A program made the translations under genes and the position numbers. Below, one piece after another: positions 1 to 9,121 of a stretch of 48,090 bases of DNA. The notes below the pieces were generated by a model that saw only the letters and a list, made by a program, of their open reading frames with translations, searched no databases and was not told the DNA's origin. The stretch's first letter is position 1, and every line of letters starts with the position of its first letter. The stretch is from Gemmatimonadota bacterium (GTDB lineage Bacteria > Latescibacterota > UBA2968). The stretch spans positions 69,143 through 117,232 of the forward strand of contig PBWH01000014.1 of NCBI GenBank assembly GCA_002727195.1, in the 5' to 3' direction.

Positions 1-26
1 TGAACCGCAGCTGAAAGGAACGATCG

Positions 27-1859
27 GTGAGCGTCGATACCGACCCGTCTAAGATCCGTAACATCGCCATCATTGCGCACGTCGACCACGGCAAAACCAC
101 ATTGGTCGACGGCATGCTCAAGCAGACCAACGTCTTCCGCGACAACCAGGAGGTAACCGAGCGGGTGCTCGACTCCAACGACCTCGAGCGTGAGCGCGGA
201 ATCACGATAACAGCCAAGAATACGGGTATCGTCTACGGAGACACCACGATCAATATCGTGGACACGCCGGGACACGCCGACTTCGGGAGCGAGGTCGAGC
301 GAATCATGAACATGGTGGACGGGGTCCTTCTGCTCGTCGACGCGGTCGAGGGACCGATGCCCCAGACACGGTTCGTGCTGAGACACGCGTTACAACGCGG
401 GCTCAAGGCGATCCTGGTCGTCAACAAGATCGATCGACCCGCTGCTCGCCCGGACTGGGTCGTGAACGAGACCTTCGATCTGTTCGTGGAGCTGCGAGCA
501 ACGGATGAGCAGGCGGATTTTCCAGTGCTCTACACCCAGGCCATCGAAGGCCGTGCGGGTCAATCACCGGAAGGGCTGTCGGACGACTTGGCCCCGCTTT
601 TCGACGCCATCATCGAAACACTCCCTCCTCCACCTGTCGCGGTCGACGGGCCACCCCAACTCCTCGTCACCACCCTCGAATACAGCAGCTATGTCGGCAA
701 AATCGCCGTCGGGCGTCTGAGTGGCGGATCGCTTACGACAGGCCAGACGGTCGCCCACGTTACAGCGGGCGGGGACACCAAACCGGCCAAGATTGGCGAG
801 GTATTCACGTTCCGTAACCTGAAACGTGAAGCGCAGTCCGCAGTTGGGGCAGGGAACATAATCGCCCTGTCCGGCGTGGAAGACGTTGGAATCGGAGACA
901 CGATAACCGACATCGCTGATCCACAGCCGCTTCCCCCGATCGAGGTTGAGCAACCGACGGTGCGCATGACGTTCAGCGCGAACACCAGCCCCTTCTCGGG
1001 TCGGGACGGCAAATATGTGACGAGTCGGCAGATCCGGGAACGGTTGCTTCGAGAGTTGGAGAGCAACGTGGCGCTTCGGGTGGAAGATGCCGCGGCCGCC
1101 GGAGAGTGGAATGTCTCCGGCCGTGGAGAGCTCCATCTCGCTATCCTGATCGAAACAATGCGGCGCGAGGGGTACGAATTCTCGGTCAGCCAGCCCGAGG
1201 TGATCTACCGAGAGAACGAAGGCAAGCAAGAGGAGCCGTTCGAGGAAGTCTACATCGAGGTCCCGAGCGACGTCGTGGGTCCGGTGGCCGAGATGTTGGG
1301 TCGTCGGAAAGCCCGGATGCTCGACACCCGGCATGCCGACGACGGAACGGTCCACAGCACTTACCGTGTTCCGACACGCGGTATGCTCGGGTTCCGCCAG
1401 CCGTTCCTCACCGCCACTCGAGGGAACGGGATCTTCCACGGCGTGTTCGACGCATACGACGACTTTGCCGGCCCGATCGAAACCCGCGAATTCGGGTCAC
1501 TGGTATCCCAGGAACACGGCCCTGCCACGACATACGCGCTGACGAATCTGAAGCAGCGGGGAACATTCTTCATTCCGCCGGGGACTGAAGTCTATGCCGG
1601 ACAGGTGGTCGGTCAACACATCCGTGAGGACGACCTCACGATCAACGTTTGCCGGGCGAAGGTCGGCACGGGTCATCGTACGAAACCGACCGGTGATGAC
1701 GAACAACTGCCACCGCACCGGGAGATGTCGCTGGACGACACTCTCGAATACCTCCACGCCGACGAACTCCTCGAGGTCACACCCAACAGCCTGCGCATTC
1801 GCAAGAAAGAGCTTACCCACCACCTGCGCGAGAAAGCTGCCAAGCGGCAGAAGAAGTAA
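27..1859 (+). CDS. typA: TypA/BipA ribosome-associated translational GTPase
   Basis: A ribosome-binding GTPase of the EF-G/LepA superfamily, known for roles in stress adaptation and late ribosome assembly. The G motifs are intact: G1 AHVDHGKTT (residues 17-25), G2 RGITI (57-61), G3 DTPGH (79-83) and G4 NKID (133-136). EF-G-like domains follow, and the C-terminus ends with the family's [10 protein letters not shown] block. At 610 aa it has the usual family length. Translation starts at GTG 27, preceded by AAAGGA at 14-19 about seven bases upstream; no earlier start can be judged because the window begins there. A short hairpin at 1894-1909 may end its transcript. The identification is secure; which stress controls it cannot be read from the sequence. 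Confidence 0.97.
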   Translation: MSVDTDPSKIRNIAIIAHVDHGKTTLVDGMLKQTNVFRDNQEVTERVLDSNDLERERGITITAKNTGIVYGDTTINIVDTPGHADFGSEVERIMNMVDGVLLLVDAVEGPMPQTRFVLRHALQRGLKAILVVNKIDRPAARPDWVVNETFDLFVELRATDEQADFPVLYTQAIEGRAGQSPEGLSDDLAPLFDAIIETLPPPPVAVDGPPQLLVTTLEYSSYVGKIAVGRLSGGSLTTGQTVAHVTAGGDTKPAKIGEVFTFRNLKREAQSAVGAGNIIALSGVEDVGIGDTITDIADPQPLPPIEVEQPTVRMTFSANTSPFSGRDGKYVTSRQIRERLLRELESNVALRVEDAAAAGEWNVSGRGELHLAILIETMRREGYEFSVSQPEVIYRENEGKQEEPFEEVYIEVPSDVVGPVAEMLGRRKARMLDTRHADDGTVHSTYRVPTRGMLGFRQPFLTATRGNGIFHGVFDAYDDFAGPIETREFGSLVSQEHGPATTYALTNLKQRGTFFIPPGTEVYAGQVVGQHIREDDLTINVCRAKVGTGHRTKPTGDDEQLPPHREMSLDDTLEYLHADELLEVTPNSLRIRKKELTHHLREKAAKRQKK

Positions 1860-1893
1860 CCCGACTGCGCCCCTTCATTCCGCCCTTTGGATG

Positions 1894-1909
1894 TCCGATC
1901 TGAATCGGA
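1894..1909 (+). terminator. weak hairpin after typA
   Basis: TCCGAT and ATCGGA form a 6-bp stem around the loop CTGA, followed by TATTATGG. The stem is short and the T-run poor, so this is at best a weak terminator. Confidence 0.25.
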
Positions 1910-1945
1910 TATTATGGGGAATGTGACTTACGAGGGGATTCTACG

Positions 1946-2884
1946 CTGAAACATATCCTGACATGCCTGCTCCTGCTCGAATCGGTCCTAAGCGCCGGGA
2001 CGGCCACCGCTGAACAGCCGATCGCCATCGAGCAGGGAGAGTACCGGCTCGGAGACAGTCCGCAGACGCCTGAAGCTGGTCTGGCCTGGCTCACGATCGA
2101 CACGGACAGTCCCGCGTGGCTGCCCTATGTCGTGGAGAACGGCCATTCGGCGAATCAGTTCACGAACGCCTGGCGGCGCTTTCGTCTCCCGGACACGGCG
2201 GTCATGGACCCGACCGTATACGTGGCCGGCTGGCCCGCGTTCGAAGCCTACATCGACAACCAGCTGGTGTATAAAGCTGGTGTCGTGCACTCGGACCCAC
2301 GCAACAAATTCACCTTCCACTCCTGGCATCTGATCCCGCTGCCTCTGAACTTCGCCGGCAAGACGATCTACTTCAGGCTGTATTCCGATCAGCCCGCCTC
2401 GTTCACCCACGGCTTTATCTCGGTCGCCGCTCGGTCCGACCATCTGATCGCGATGGTCCGTCGCGACCTCGTACACCACCAGACCAAGGGCAAGATCGAC
2501 ATCATCAAGAGCTACGGTCGCCACTTACCACAGGTTGAATGCTATCCGAACCAACTGAACCAGGTGTTCATGAACCTGCTGGTCAACGGAGCTCAGGCCA
2601 TCGAGGACGCTGGTTCGACCACGATCGTCACCGGAGTGGACGGTCATGATGTCGTCGTAACCGTCCAGGACACAGGTCGAGGCATCGCGCCTGAACACCT
2701 CGAGCGCGTCTTCGAGCCCGGATTCACGACCAAGGGTGTCGGGGTGGGCATGGGGCTCGGTCTCTCGATCAGCTACAAGATCATCGAGGATCACGACGGC
2801 CGAATCGAAGTGGACAGTATCGTTGGCCAGGGAACGACCTTTCGGGCACGCATCCCCATCCGCCACGAGAACGGCGAGACGTGA
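1946..2884 (+). CDS. Histidine-kinase remnant: DISMED2-like sensor joined directly to HATPase domain
   Basis: The N-terminal part resembles the periplasmic 7TMR-DISMED2 sensor domain (AWRRFRLP, then the domain end RSDHLIAMVRRDL). The C-terminal part is a GHKL ATPase with N-box NLLVNGAQAI, G1 DTGRGI and G2 GMGLGLS. In kinases of this architecture seven transmembrane helices and a HisKA domain with the phosphoacceptor His lie between them. Here the sensor runs straight into the segment just before the N-box, with the junction near 2474-2489 and no membrane span or H-box. The open frame extends upstream of GTG 2132 through a good signal peptide (SVLSAGTATA at its end) to CTG 1946, with GAGGGG at 1932-1937 eight bases before it, so a rare CTG start is inferred. 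The product could be a non-signalling remnant, an engineered-by-evolution short form, or an assembly collapse. The stop overlaps the next gene by 4 bp (GTGA). Confidence 0.7.
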   Translation: MKHILTCLLLLESVLSAGTATAEQPIAIEQGEYRLGDSPQTPEAGLAWLTIDTDSPAWLPYVVENGHSANQFTNAWRRFRLPDTAVMDPTVYVAGWPAFEAYIDNQLVYKAGVVHSDPRNKFTFHSWHLIPLPLNFAGKTIYFRLYSDQPASFTHGFISVAARSDHLIAMVRRDLVHHQTKGKIDIIKSYGRHLPQVECYPNQLNQVFMNLLVNGAQAIEDAGSTTIVTGVDGHDVVVTVQDTGRGIAPEHLERVFEPGFTTKGVGVGMGLGLSISYKIIEDHDGRIEVDSIVGQGTTFRARIPIRHENGET

Positions 2885-3831
2885 CGCCCCCCTCCGATGA
2901 GGTCACCCAGGAATCGGTGATTCGGACCGTCGCGGGACTGCTGTCGGAGGACGATCAGCCGGAGGTGGTGCCGATCTCGACCGGCAAGTTCAACACCTCC
3001 TTCTTCATCTCGGCCGGTGTCGAATGGGTGATCCCTATCGCCCCGCCCCAAAACGCTGTCTTCATCTTCTACGAACATGACGTGATGCTTCAGGAGACGG
3101 GAATCCATCGGCTTCTCCTCGAGAAGATATCTGTCCCCGTCGCCCCAATCATCACCTACGACGATTCTCTCCAACACATCGACCGCGACTTCATTGTGAT
3201 GGAGCGCCTCCTCGGCCGCCCGATCTCAGACGTATCCTGCAACTGCGCCCGGGTCCTCGAACAGGTCGGTGATTTCCTCCGTCAGACGCACAGCCAGACC
3301 GCCGATACATACGGGTACATCGGAGAACACCGTCCCATGGAACCGCAGAACAGGTGGGTCGACGCATTCCACACGATGTGGAACCGTCTGATCGACGGCA
3401 TCGTCGACGTGGGGCACTACTCGGAGTCGGAAAGCGCCATGTTCAGGGATCTCCTGGACCGCCACCTGACCCTGTTCGACTGCGACATACACTCCTCCCT
3501 TCTCCATATGGACGTCTGGGCAGAGAATATCCTCGTCGACGACAACAACACGGTGACCGGTCTGGTCGACTGGGACCGCGCCCTATGGGGCGACCCCGAT
3601 ATCGAATTCGCCGTCCTCGACTACTGCGGCATCTCCGAACCAGCATTCTGGAACGGTTACGGGACCGTACGAGACACCTCGACCGAAGTCCGAGTCCGTC
3701 AGGTATTCTACTTGCTATACGAGCTTCAGAAATACATCATCATCAGGCAGGGCTGCGGAAACGATTCCACCCGTGCGCGGCAATACAAGCAACAGGTCTT
3801 CGATATCTTCTCGAACTCTGGAACCCGTTAA
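2881..3831 (+). CDS. APH/choline-kinase-fold phosphotransferase
   Basis: Member of the aminoglycoside phosphotransferase (protein-kinase-like) fold, 316 aa. The catalytic loop reads HMDVWAEN (H209, D211, N216) and the metal-binding DWD follows at 230-232 in GLVDWDRALWGDP. This order and spacing are diagnostic for the APH fold, but the substrate is not: relatives phosphorylate antibiotics, choline, homoserine, fructosamine or methylthioribose. The GTG start overlaps the stop of the kinase remnant by 4 bp, so the two are probably co-translated. With no other resistance genes nearby, a small-metabolite kinase is more likely than a resistance enzyme. Confidence 0.75.
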   Translation: MTPPSDEVTQESVIRTVAGLLSEDDQPEVVPISTGKFNTSFFISAGVEWVIPIAPPQNAVFIFYEHDVMLQETGIHRLLLEKISVPVAPIITYDDSLQHIDRDFIVMERLLGRPISDVSCNCARVLEQVGDFLRQTHSQTADTYGYIGEHRPMEPQNRWVDAFHTMWNRLIDGIVDVGHYSESESAMFRDLLDRHLTLFDCDIHSSLLHMDVWAENILVDDNNTVTGLVDWDRALWGDPDIEFAVLDYCGISEPAFWNGYGTVRDTSTEVRVRQVFYLLYELQKYIIIRQGCGNDSTRARQYKQQVFDIFSNSGTR

Positions 3832-3852
3832 TCATTCGCATGAGATAGCACG

Positions 3853-5301
3853 TTGGAGGTCCTTTATCTGACAGCCGAGTGTAAGCCGTTCGCGAAAGCC
3901 GGCGGCGTAGGCGATGTCGCCGGTGAGCTCCCCCCCGCGCTCGCCAAACAGGACGTAGACATCGAGATCGTCACGCCCTGGTATGGCCAGGTCCAGTTCA
4001 GCGATTACACCGTCGAGTTCAACAACCAGAGCGAATCCATCGAGCTGATCTCCCAGCCTGAAGTCGATGGTGTTCCCGTAACGTTCGTCAAGAACGCGCA
4101 CTACTTCGAAGGCGAAGATGGGACGCCTTACGTCCACAGCCCCGACATCCCCTTCAAGGATGACATCCTGCGATTCTCCTTCTTCTCCGAAGCCTGTCTG
4201 CACCTGATCAAGCAGAAGAAGCCGGATATCGTGCACATCAATGACTGGGTCCTCGGATATCTCTTCGGACGCATGGAGATGGAGAAACTCAAACAGAAAC
4301 GCGTCCTCACCGTACACAATCTCGGCTATCAGGGCATCATATCGCGCGACGTGAACGATGGGTGGAGCATCCAGGCCATTGATCAGGATGACCGCATCGG
4401 ACCTTTATTCGCTGACCCCAGACCCGAATGGAACTCCGTCAACGCGCTGCGGTTGGGTCTCGAGCTTTCTGATCACGTCAATACCGTCAGCCCGACTTAC
4501 GCGAAGGAGATGTGCCTCCCGGAGAATCCGGGAGCATTCTTCGAAGGCGGCAAAGGCCTCGACGAGACGGCGGCTCGACTTGCTGGTGAAGGGCTTCTGA
4601 CAGGCATCACCAACGGGTTCAACTACAACGCGCCGCCCACAGACACCGCGCTCGACGAGCTCCTAACTCAAAAGGCTGCCGCGAGGGCCGAGCTCAGTGC
4701 CGACTTCGAGGACCGGAATGGCTTCTTTCTCGGTTTTGTCGGGCGAGCCGTCGAGCAGAAGTTTGGACTGCTTGTCGCGACCCTGGACGGACAATCGGTC
4801 CTTGAACGAATCCTAGACATACCCGGCGTAAACGTCGCCGTCGTTACAACGGGTCTTCCGGAGTATGAGTCCTTCCTGCGACGTGTGTCGTCACGACCTA
4901 ACTGTACCGCCACACTCGCGTTCGACCGTGAGCGCGCCCGGTCCATCAGCCTTGGAAGCGACGTCTTCCTCATGCCCACTCTCTTCGAGCCGTGTGGGAT
5001 CACCCAGATGGAGTCGATGAGCTGCGCGACGCCCCCACTCGTTCGCTGGACGGGTGGCCTTGTCGACACGGTCATCCCGCACACGGAGTCCTCCGGCACA
5101 GGTTTCGGCTTCGCTGGCGATACACGGGTCGAAGTGCTCGAAAACCTCATCAACTCGGTCGTCGATGCGAAGCGTGTTTTCGATGAGGAGCCTGAGCGGT
5201 TCCGTACGATCCAGCGAAACGGATACGATACTCCGTTCGAGTGGTCTGCTTCTGCCGAGCAGTATGTGAGCGAAGTCTACGAGCCGGCCCTCCGTGCCTG
5301 A
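3853..5301 (+). CDS. glgA: Glycogen/starch synthase (GT5)
   Basis: ADP-glucose:alpha-1,4-glucan glucosyltransferase that elongates glycogen chains in the cytoplasm. The N-terminal nucleotide-binding motif KAGGVGDV (15-22) and the C-terminal EPCGITQME (379-387), followed by the TGGLVDTV loop, are the GT5 signatures; 482 aa is the family length. The start is TTG 3853. An in-frame TGA at 3841 rules out longer forms, and the protein begins directly with the conserved MEVLYLTAE block. No clear Shine-Dalgarno is visible. The 3' end overlaps the next gene by 8 bp, suggesting translational coupling. No glgB, glgC or glgP lies nearby. Confidence 0.95.
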   Translation: MEVLYLTAECKPFAKAGGVGDVAGELPPALAKQDVDIEIVTPWYGQVQFSDYTVEFNNQSESIELISQPEVDGVPVTFVKNAHYFEGEDGTPYVHSPDIPFKDDILRFSFFSEACLHLIKQKKPDIVHINDWVLGYLFGRMEMEKLKQKRVLTVHNLGYQGIISRDVNDGWSIQAIDQDDRIGPLFADPRPEWNSVNALRLGLELSDHVNTVSPTYAKEMCLPENPGAFFEGGKGLDETAARLAGEGLLTGITNGFNYNAPPTDTALDELLTQKAAARAELSADFEDRNGFFLGFVGRAVEQKFGLLVATLDGQSVLERILDIPGVNVAVVTTGLPEYESFLRRVSSRPNCTATLAFDRERARSISLGSDVFLMPTLFEPCGITQMESMSCATPPLVRWTGGLVDTVIPHTESSGTGFGFAGDTRVEVLENLINSVVDAKRVFDEEPERFRTIQRNGYDTPFEWSASAEQYVSEVYEPALRA

Positions 5302-6205
5302 TCGAACCGAGACCATTGGGCTGATCGGGCTCGGGCTCGTTGGGAGCGCGCTTGTCGATAGGCTGGGCCACGCTGGCTTCAGTCGGAGCGGCTACGATGT
5401 TGACCTGGACGCCCTCCAGCGTTCCGTTGATGCCGGTTTGGCTCCCGCCGGTTCCCCACGGGAAGTCGGTGAAGGATGCTCGCGGGTCGTCCTCTCTCTA
5501 CCCAATTCTGACATTGTTGAAGCAGTCATCGAGGGCGACGATGGCCTGCTTGAGGGCCTTCAGCCAGGCGACCTCCTCATCGACACCACGACCTCCGACC
5601 CTGAACGCTGCGCGTCTCTCGCCGCCCGGCTCCTCGAGCAAGGCATCCACTTCCTCGATGCGACCATACTCGGATCGAGCCAGATGGTTGCCGACGGAAC
5701 CTCACTGGTTATGGTCGGTGGCGACTCGGGTCAACTCGAACACGGTCGCGACATCCTCGAGACGTTTGCCAACCAGATCTTCCACCTGGGTGAGAACGCG
5801 AAAGGCGCGGAAGCCAAGCTGATCGTCAACCTAATCCTTGGCCTCAACCGCCTGGTCCTGGCAGAAGGGCTCCTGCTGGGGAAACAGGCCGGCGTAGAGC
5901 TCGGCGCGCTTCTGGAAGTCCTGCAAAGCGGAGCCGCTTACTCGAGGGTGATGGACCAGAAGGGCTACAAGATGATCGACGAAGACTTCGAGCCCCAGGC
6001 CAGGCTCGCCCAACACCTGAAAGACGTCGGCTTGATTCTCGACATGGGCATGAAAAAAGATCAGAAGCTCCCCCTGAGCGCCCTCCACGCCGACATCCTC
6101 CGCGCCGGCGTCGAAGCCGGCTACGCCGACCAGGACAACTCAGCCGTCATCAAGGCCCTTGAACATTTCACAAGTGAGAATTTTCGCAACCGCGAAAACT
6201 TCTAA
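5294..6205 (+). CDS. NAD(P)-dependent beta-hydroxyacid dehydrogenase (HIBADH/GarR family)
   Basis: A 3-hydroxyisobutyrate dehydrogenase / tartronate-semialdehyde reductase family protein, 303 aa. It has the Rossmann motif GLGLVG near the N-terminus, the substrate loop near DATILGSSQM, and the catalytic-Lys segment GAEAKLIVNL. In most relatives the substrate loop reads DAPVSGG; here LGSS replaces the Ser-Gly-Gly, so the substrate is uncertain. The GTG start lies inside glgA (8 bp overlap). The last codons (ENFRNRENF) are encoded by a TTTTCGC-AACC-GCGAAAA hairpin that also occurs elsewhere in the window, so the C-terminus seems supplied by a repeat. Together with the aldolase at 10500 it could serve sugar-acid breakdown, as GarR does with GarL; that link is inference. 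Confidence 0.8.
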   Translation: MPDRTETIGLIGLGLVGSALVDRLGHAGFSRSGYDVDLDALQRSVDAGLAPAGSPREVGEGCSRVVLSLPNSDIVEAVIEGDDGLLEGLQPGDLLIDTTTSDPERCASLAARLLEQGIHFLDATILGSSQMVADGTSLVMVGGDSGQLEHGRDILETFANQIFHLGENAKGAEAKLIVNLILGLNRLVLAEGLLLGKQAGVELGALLEVLQSGAAYSRVMDQKGYKMIDEDFEPQARLAQHLKDVGLILDMGMKKDQKLPLSALHADILRAGVEAGYADQDNSAVIKALEHFTSENFRNRENF

Positions 6206-6222
6206 GCAACGCGCAGCGTTGC
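6181..6222. repeat. Two adjacent perfect hairpins at the dehydrogenase 3' end
   Basis: TTTTCGC-AACC-GCGAAAA (6181-6198) overlaps the last codons of the upstream gene. GCAACGC-GCA-GCGTTGC (6206-6222) starts one base after its stop. Neither has a T-tract. The first matches a hairpin at 26914-26931 with the same stem and a different loop. Confidence 0.6.
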
Positions 6223-6232
6223 CTCAATACAT

Positions 6233-8137
6233 ATGCGTCCTCACATCTTCGTCACAGCTGACCCCATAGATGGCCTTCGATCCGTCGAGTCCGTCCGCCA
6301 AGCGATCACATCCGGCCACGCCAAGCGTCTATGGGATGCCCAGCTCGCCATCGCCGAACAGGAACTCGCCAACAAGGTCTACGAGCCTGGCGATCGCTTC
6401 CCGGGCCGGGACGAGATGAGCGCACGACACGCGAACCGGGACTATACCGTCGTCCACAGAGCCGGGACACGTGCTCTCCGCGCAGCCCTTATCAATCTGA
6501 TTACCGAAGACACGCGCTATCGCGACGATTCGTTGGCGCAGATGGAGGCGCTGTTCGACACGGCTCGCTGGCCCGAATGGCGTGACATCGCCCACAAGGG
6601 TATGAACATCGACCTGCGTGCCGGTCAGCTCTCACGATACCTCTCGATCGCCTACGACTGGCTCCACCCGTACCTGAATCAGGATCAGCGAGAGAGGATC
6701 GTCGAGGGGGTCGACCGATGTGGGATCCAGCCCTACCTGCAGGACGTTGCTGACGGCGTCAGATGGGCGAACGGCACGAACAACTGGATGACGTGTGTCG
6801 TTGGCGGTCACGGTATCGCAGGACTCGCACTCTCGGATGATCACCCTCAGTCGCAGGATCTGATCGACTATGCGCACCCTAGGCTGAACGCCTATTTCGA
6901 TCGGTATGGACCGGAGGGCGAGTTCAACGAGTCCGTCTCCTACGCAAACGCCCACGCCCTTCCCCTTCTCTACTTCAGCGCCCATCGATACGCGTCCGGG
7001 GGTGGCGAAAATCGAATAGCGGCGTTTCCGATTCCGGACACGTGTCGCTGGATGATGTATTTCACCTTACCGCCGGGGCACGTCGTTCCCTTTGGCGACT
7101 CTCACATCGGCAGACCGCCCAGTGCACCCATGTTCGCCGCTGTCGCGGAAGCCACACGAGACCCCGAACTCCAGTGGTTCTATCTCGAACACAGCGTCCC
7201 GGACGACCCGGATGCAGATCCCTGGGAACTACTCTGGTTCGATCCGACGCTGGAGCCACGTGAACCAACAATTCCGCGTGGCAGGGCCTATCAAGGGCAC
7301 AGCCAGAACATCAGCGTCCGATCCAGTTGGGATCCAAAGGCGGCCGAATGCGTCGTCTACGGAAAGGGTGGACACGGCTCGGAGGGACACGGGAACCACG
7401 ATTCCGGACAGGTTTGCATCGACGCCTATGGAAAACGTCTGATCACAGATCCCGGATCTCCACCCGGCTATCCTGCCGACTTCTTCGGCGAGAACAGATA
7501 CCGCTACTACAACGCGTCGGTTCTCGGCCACAACGTCCTGATGTTCGACGGTGAAGAGATGAAGCGTGAGCGCACAGACTGCGCCACGATTCTCGACAGT
7601 CACTTCGAGGACGGCGAAGGAGGATGGTGGCAGATCGACGTGGCCGCGCTATACGAGGGCGTCGAATCCATCGTTCGGACTGTCGTTTACGCCGCCCCTT
7701 GCACGGTGGCTGTTTACGACAAAGCCACGCATCCGGACGCGAGCCAGGTTTCTTTGAGATGGCATTCCGTCTCCGATCCGGAGTGGTCGCCGGACGGGCG
7801 TTTCTCCGTTCAGAACGAAGACAGCGGAGTCGATGCGCTCGTCTGCTCACAGCTTGCCGAGATCGGGGTGACCTTGCAGCATCACGCGTATGCCGAACCC
7901 TACAACCGGTTCCGCCTCGGTGACGTCTTCGAGCAGAAACACGAGCCCTACCTCGACTGTGTTGTCTCAGGTCCTGACGTGTCCATCCTGACACTGTTCC
8001 GGACCAGGCAGGGCCAGAGTTCAGAGAACTGGGAAGAAACATCTGATGGGTGGTCCTGCGGCTCATCATCGGTTTCTCTTTCGTCCAACGAACTGACCGT
8101 CACAGACGGACCCATAACCTGGTGCGTTCAGGTCTAG
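6233..8137 (+). CDS. Heparinase II/III-like polysaccharide lyase
   Basis: A 634-aa protein with the two-part architecture of heparinase II/III-type lyases: an N-terminal alpha/alpha toroid (through roughly residue 340) and a C-terminal beta-sandwich domain. Seen motifs are the toroid GTNNWMT (181-187) and ESVSYAN (233-239), and in the sandwich the His cluster of HGSEGHGNHD (381-390) followed by LITDPG. Relatives cleave uronate-containing glycans such as heparin, alginate and ulvan by beta-elimination. No signal peptide is obvious: the protein starts MRPHIFVTAD, so it may act in the cytoplasm on oligomers or be exported another way. It opens a run of plus-strand catabolic genes. The exact substrate cannot be read from the sequence. 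Confidence 0.82.
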   Translation: MRPHIFVTADPIDGLRSVESVRQAITSGHAKRLWDAQLAIAEQELANKVYEPGDRFPGRDEMSARHANRDYTVVHRAGTRALRAALINLITEDTRYRDDSLAQMEALFDTARWPEWRDIAHKGMNIDLRAGQLSRYLSIAYDWLHPYLNQDQRERIVEGVDRCGIQPYLQDVADGVRWANGTNNWMTCVVGGHGIAGLALSDDHPQSQDLIDYAHPRLNAYFDRYGPEGEFNESVSYANAHALPLLYFSAHRYASGGGENRIAAFPIPDTCRWMMYFTLPPGHVVPFGDSHIGRPPSAPMFAAVAEATRDPELQWFYLEHSVPDDPDADPWELLWFDPTLEPREPTIPRGRAYQGHSQNISVRSSWDPKAAECVVYGKGGHGSEGHGNHDSGQVCIDAYGKRLITDPGSPPGYPADFFGENRYRYYNASVLGHNVLMFDGEEMKRERTDCATILDSHFEDGEGGWWQIDVAALYEGVESIVRTVVYAAPCTVAVYDKATHPDASQVSLRWHSVSDPEWSPDGRFSVQNEDSGVDALVCSQLAEIGVTLQHHAYAEPYNRFRLGDVFEQKHEPYLDCVVSGPDVSILTLFRTRQGQSSENWEETSDGWSCGSSSVSLSSNELTVTDGPITWCVQV

Positions 8138-8149
8138 GAGGCGCGGGAT

Positions 8150-9112
8150 TTGGCAGATCACAAGATACTTATCGTCCAGTTTTCGGAGCGGACCTTCGAC
8201 CTGACCCGTAAGGAGTTCGCGGAGAGCGGTCTTACCTACGTCGAACGGCTGGACGATTTCGCTGGAGATCCAGCTGAGATCACGGCAGCTCTGGGAAACA
8301 TCGGCTCTCGTTCGTTTATCGAAGAAGCCACTTCGCTCGAGTGGATTCAGGCGTTCAGCGCGGGGGTCAATCAGTATCCGCTCCAGACACTCAAAGACCG
8401 TGGCATTGTCCTGACCAACGCTGCCCGCATTTACGGTCCCAACATTGCCGATCACATGATGGCGTTGGCTTTGATGCTCTGTCGACAGATCGAACCCATC
8501 CGACGGGATGTCCTGAACGATGGCTGGCCCAAGAAAAAGCGCCTCCCCAACCCGGGTGAACTGGAAGGACAGACCATGCTGGTGGTGGGGCTTGGGGGTA
8601 TCGGTGATGAGACGGCCAAACGGGCCGCCGGCCTCGGCATGCGCGTCGTGGCTACACGCCGCCAAACAGACCGACCCATCCCCGACTATGTCGAAGCCGT
8701 CCATCATCCGGACGCGCTTCACCGATTGCTGCCCGAAGCTGACTGGGTCGCCGTCTGTGTTCCCTACACGGATGACACGATCGATCTAATATCCACCGAA
8801 GAATTCAGTCTGATGAAACCTGGTGCACACATCCTGTGCGCGACCCGAGGTGGCATCATCAGCACTGATGCACTAATGGCTGCCCTCGATAGTGGCCGAC
8901 TCGCCGGCGCTGGCTTGGACGTAACCGATCCTGAGCCACTCCCTCTCGACCATCCCCTCTGGCAGTATGAGACCGTCATTATCACCCCACACCAGTCTGG
9001 CTATTCAGAAGCCGCCAACCGGCGACTCGAGGACATGATCCGGCGGAACATTCGCAGTTTCCTGAAAGGTGAGCCCCTGGAGAACGTTGTCGATCTGAAC
9101 CTCCAATACTGA
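8150..9112 (+). CDS. D-2-hydroxyacid dehydrogenase (hydroxypyruvate/glyoxylate reductase-like)
   Basis: NAD(P)-dependent 2-hydroxyacid dehydrogenase, 320 aa. The nucleotide-binding GLGGIG sits at 147-152 and the catalytic triad is R233 (ATRGG), E262 (DPEPLP) and H281 (PHQSG). Such enzymes reduce 2-oxoacids such as glyoxylate and hydroxypyruvate or oxidise D-hydroxyacids. The start is TTG 8150, eight bases after the strong site TAGGAGG (8135-8141), which overlaps the stop of the heparinase-like gene. The position in a sugar-acid gene run suggests a 2-oxo acid made from uronates; this is inference. Confidence 0.88.
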   Translation: MADHKILIVQFSERTFDLTRKEFAESGLTYVERLDDFAGDPAEITAALGNIGSRSFIEEATSLEWIQAFSAGVNQYPLQTLKDRGIVLTNAARIYGPNIADHMMALALMLCRQIEPIRRDVLNDGWPKKKRLPNPGELEGQTMLVVGLGGIGDETAKRAAGLGMRVVATRRQTDRPIPDYVEAVHHPDALHRLLPEADWVAVCVPYTDDTIDLISTEEFSLMKPGAHILCATRGGIISTDALMAALDSGRLAGAGLDVTDPEPLPLDHPLWQYETVIITPHQSGYSEAANRRLEDMIRRNIRSFLKGEPLENVVDLNLQY

Positions 9113-9121
9113 GGCAACACG

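Noticed and set aside
2881..3831. APH-like gene as an antibiotic-resistance determinant
   Set aside because: The fold covers many metabolite kinases and the context has no mobile or resistance genes.
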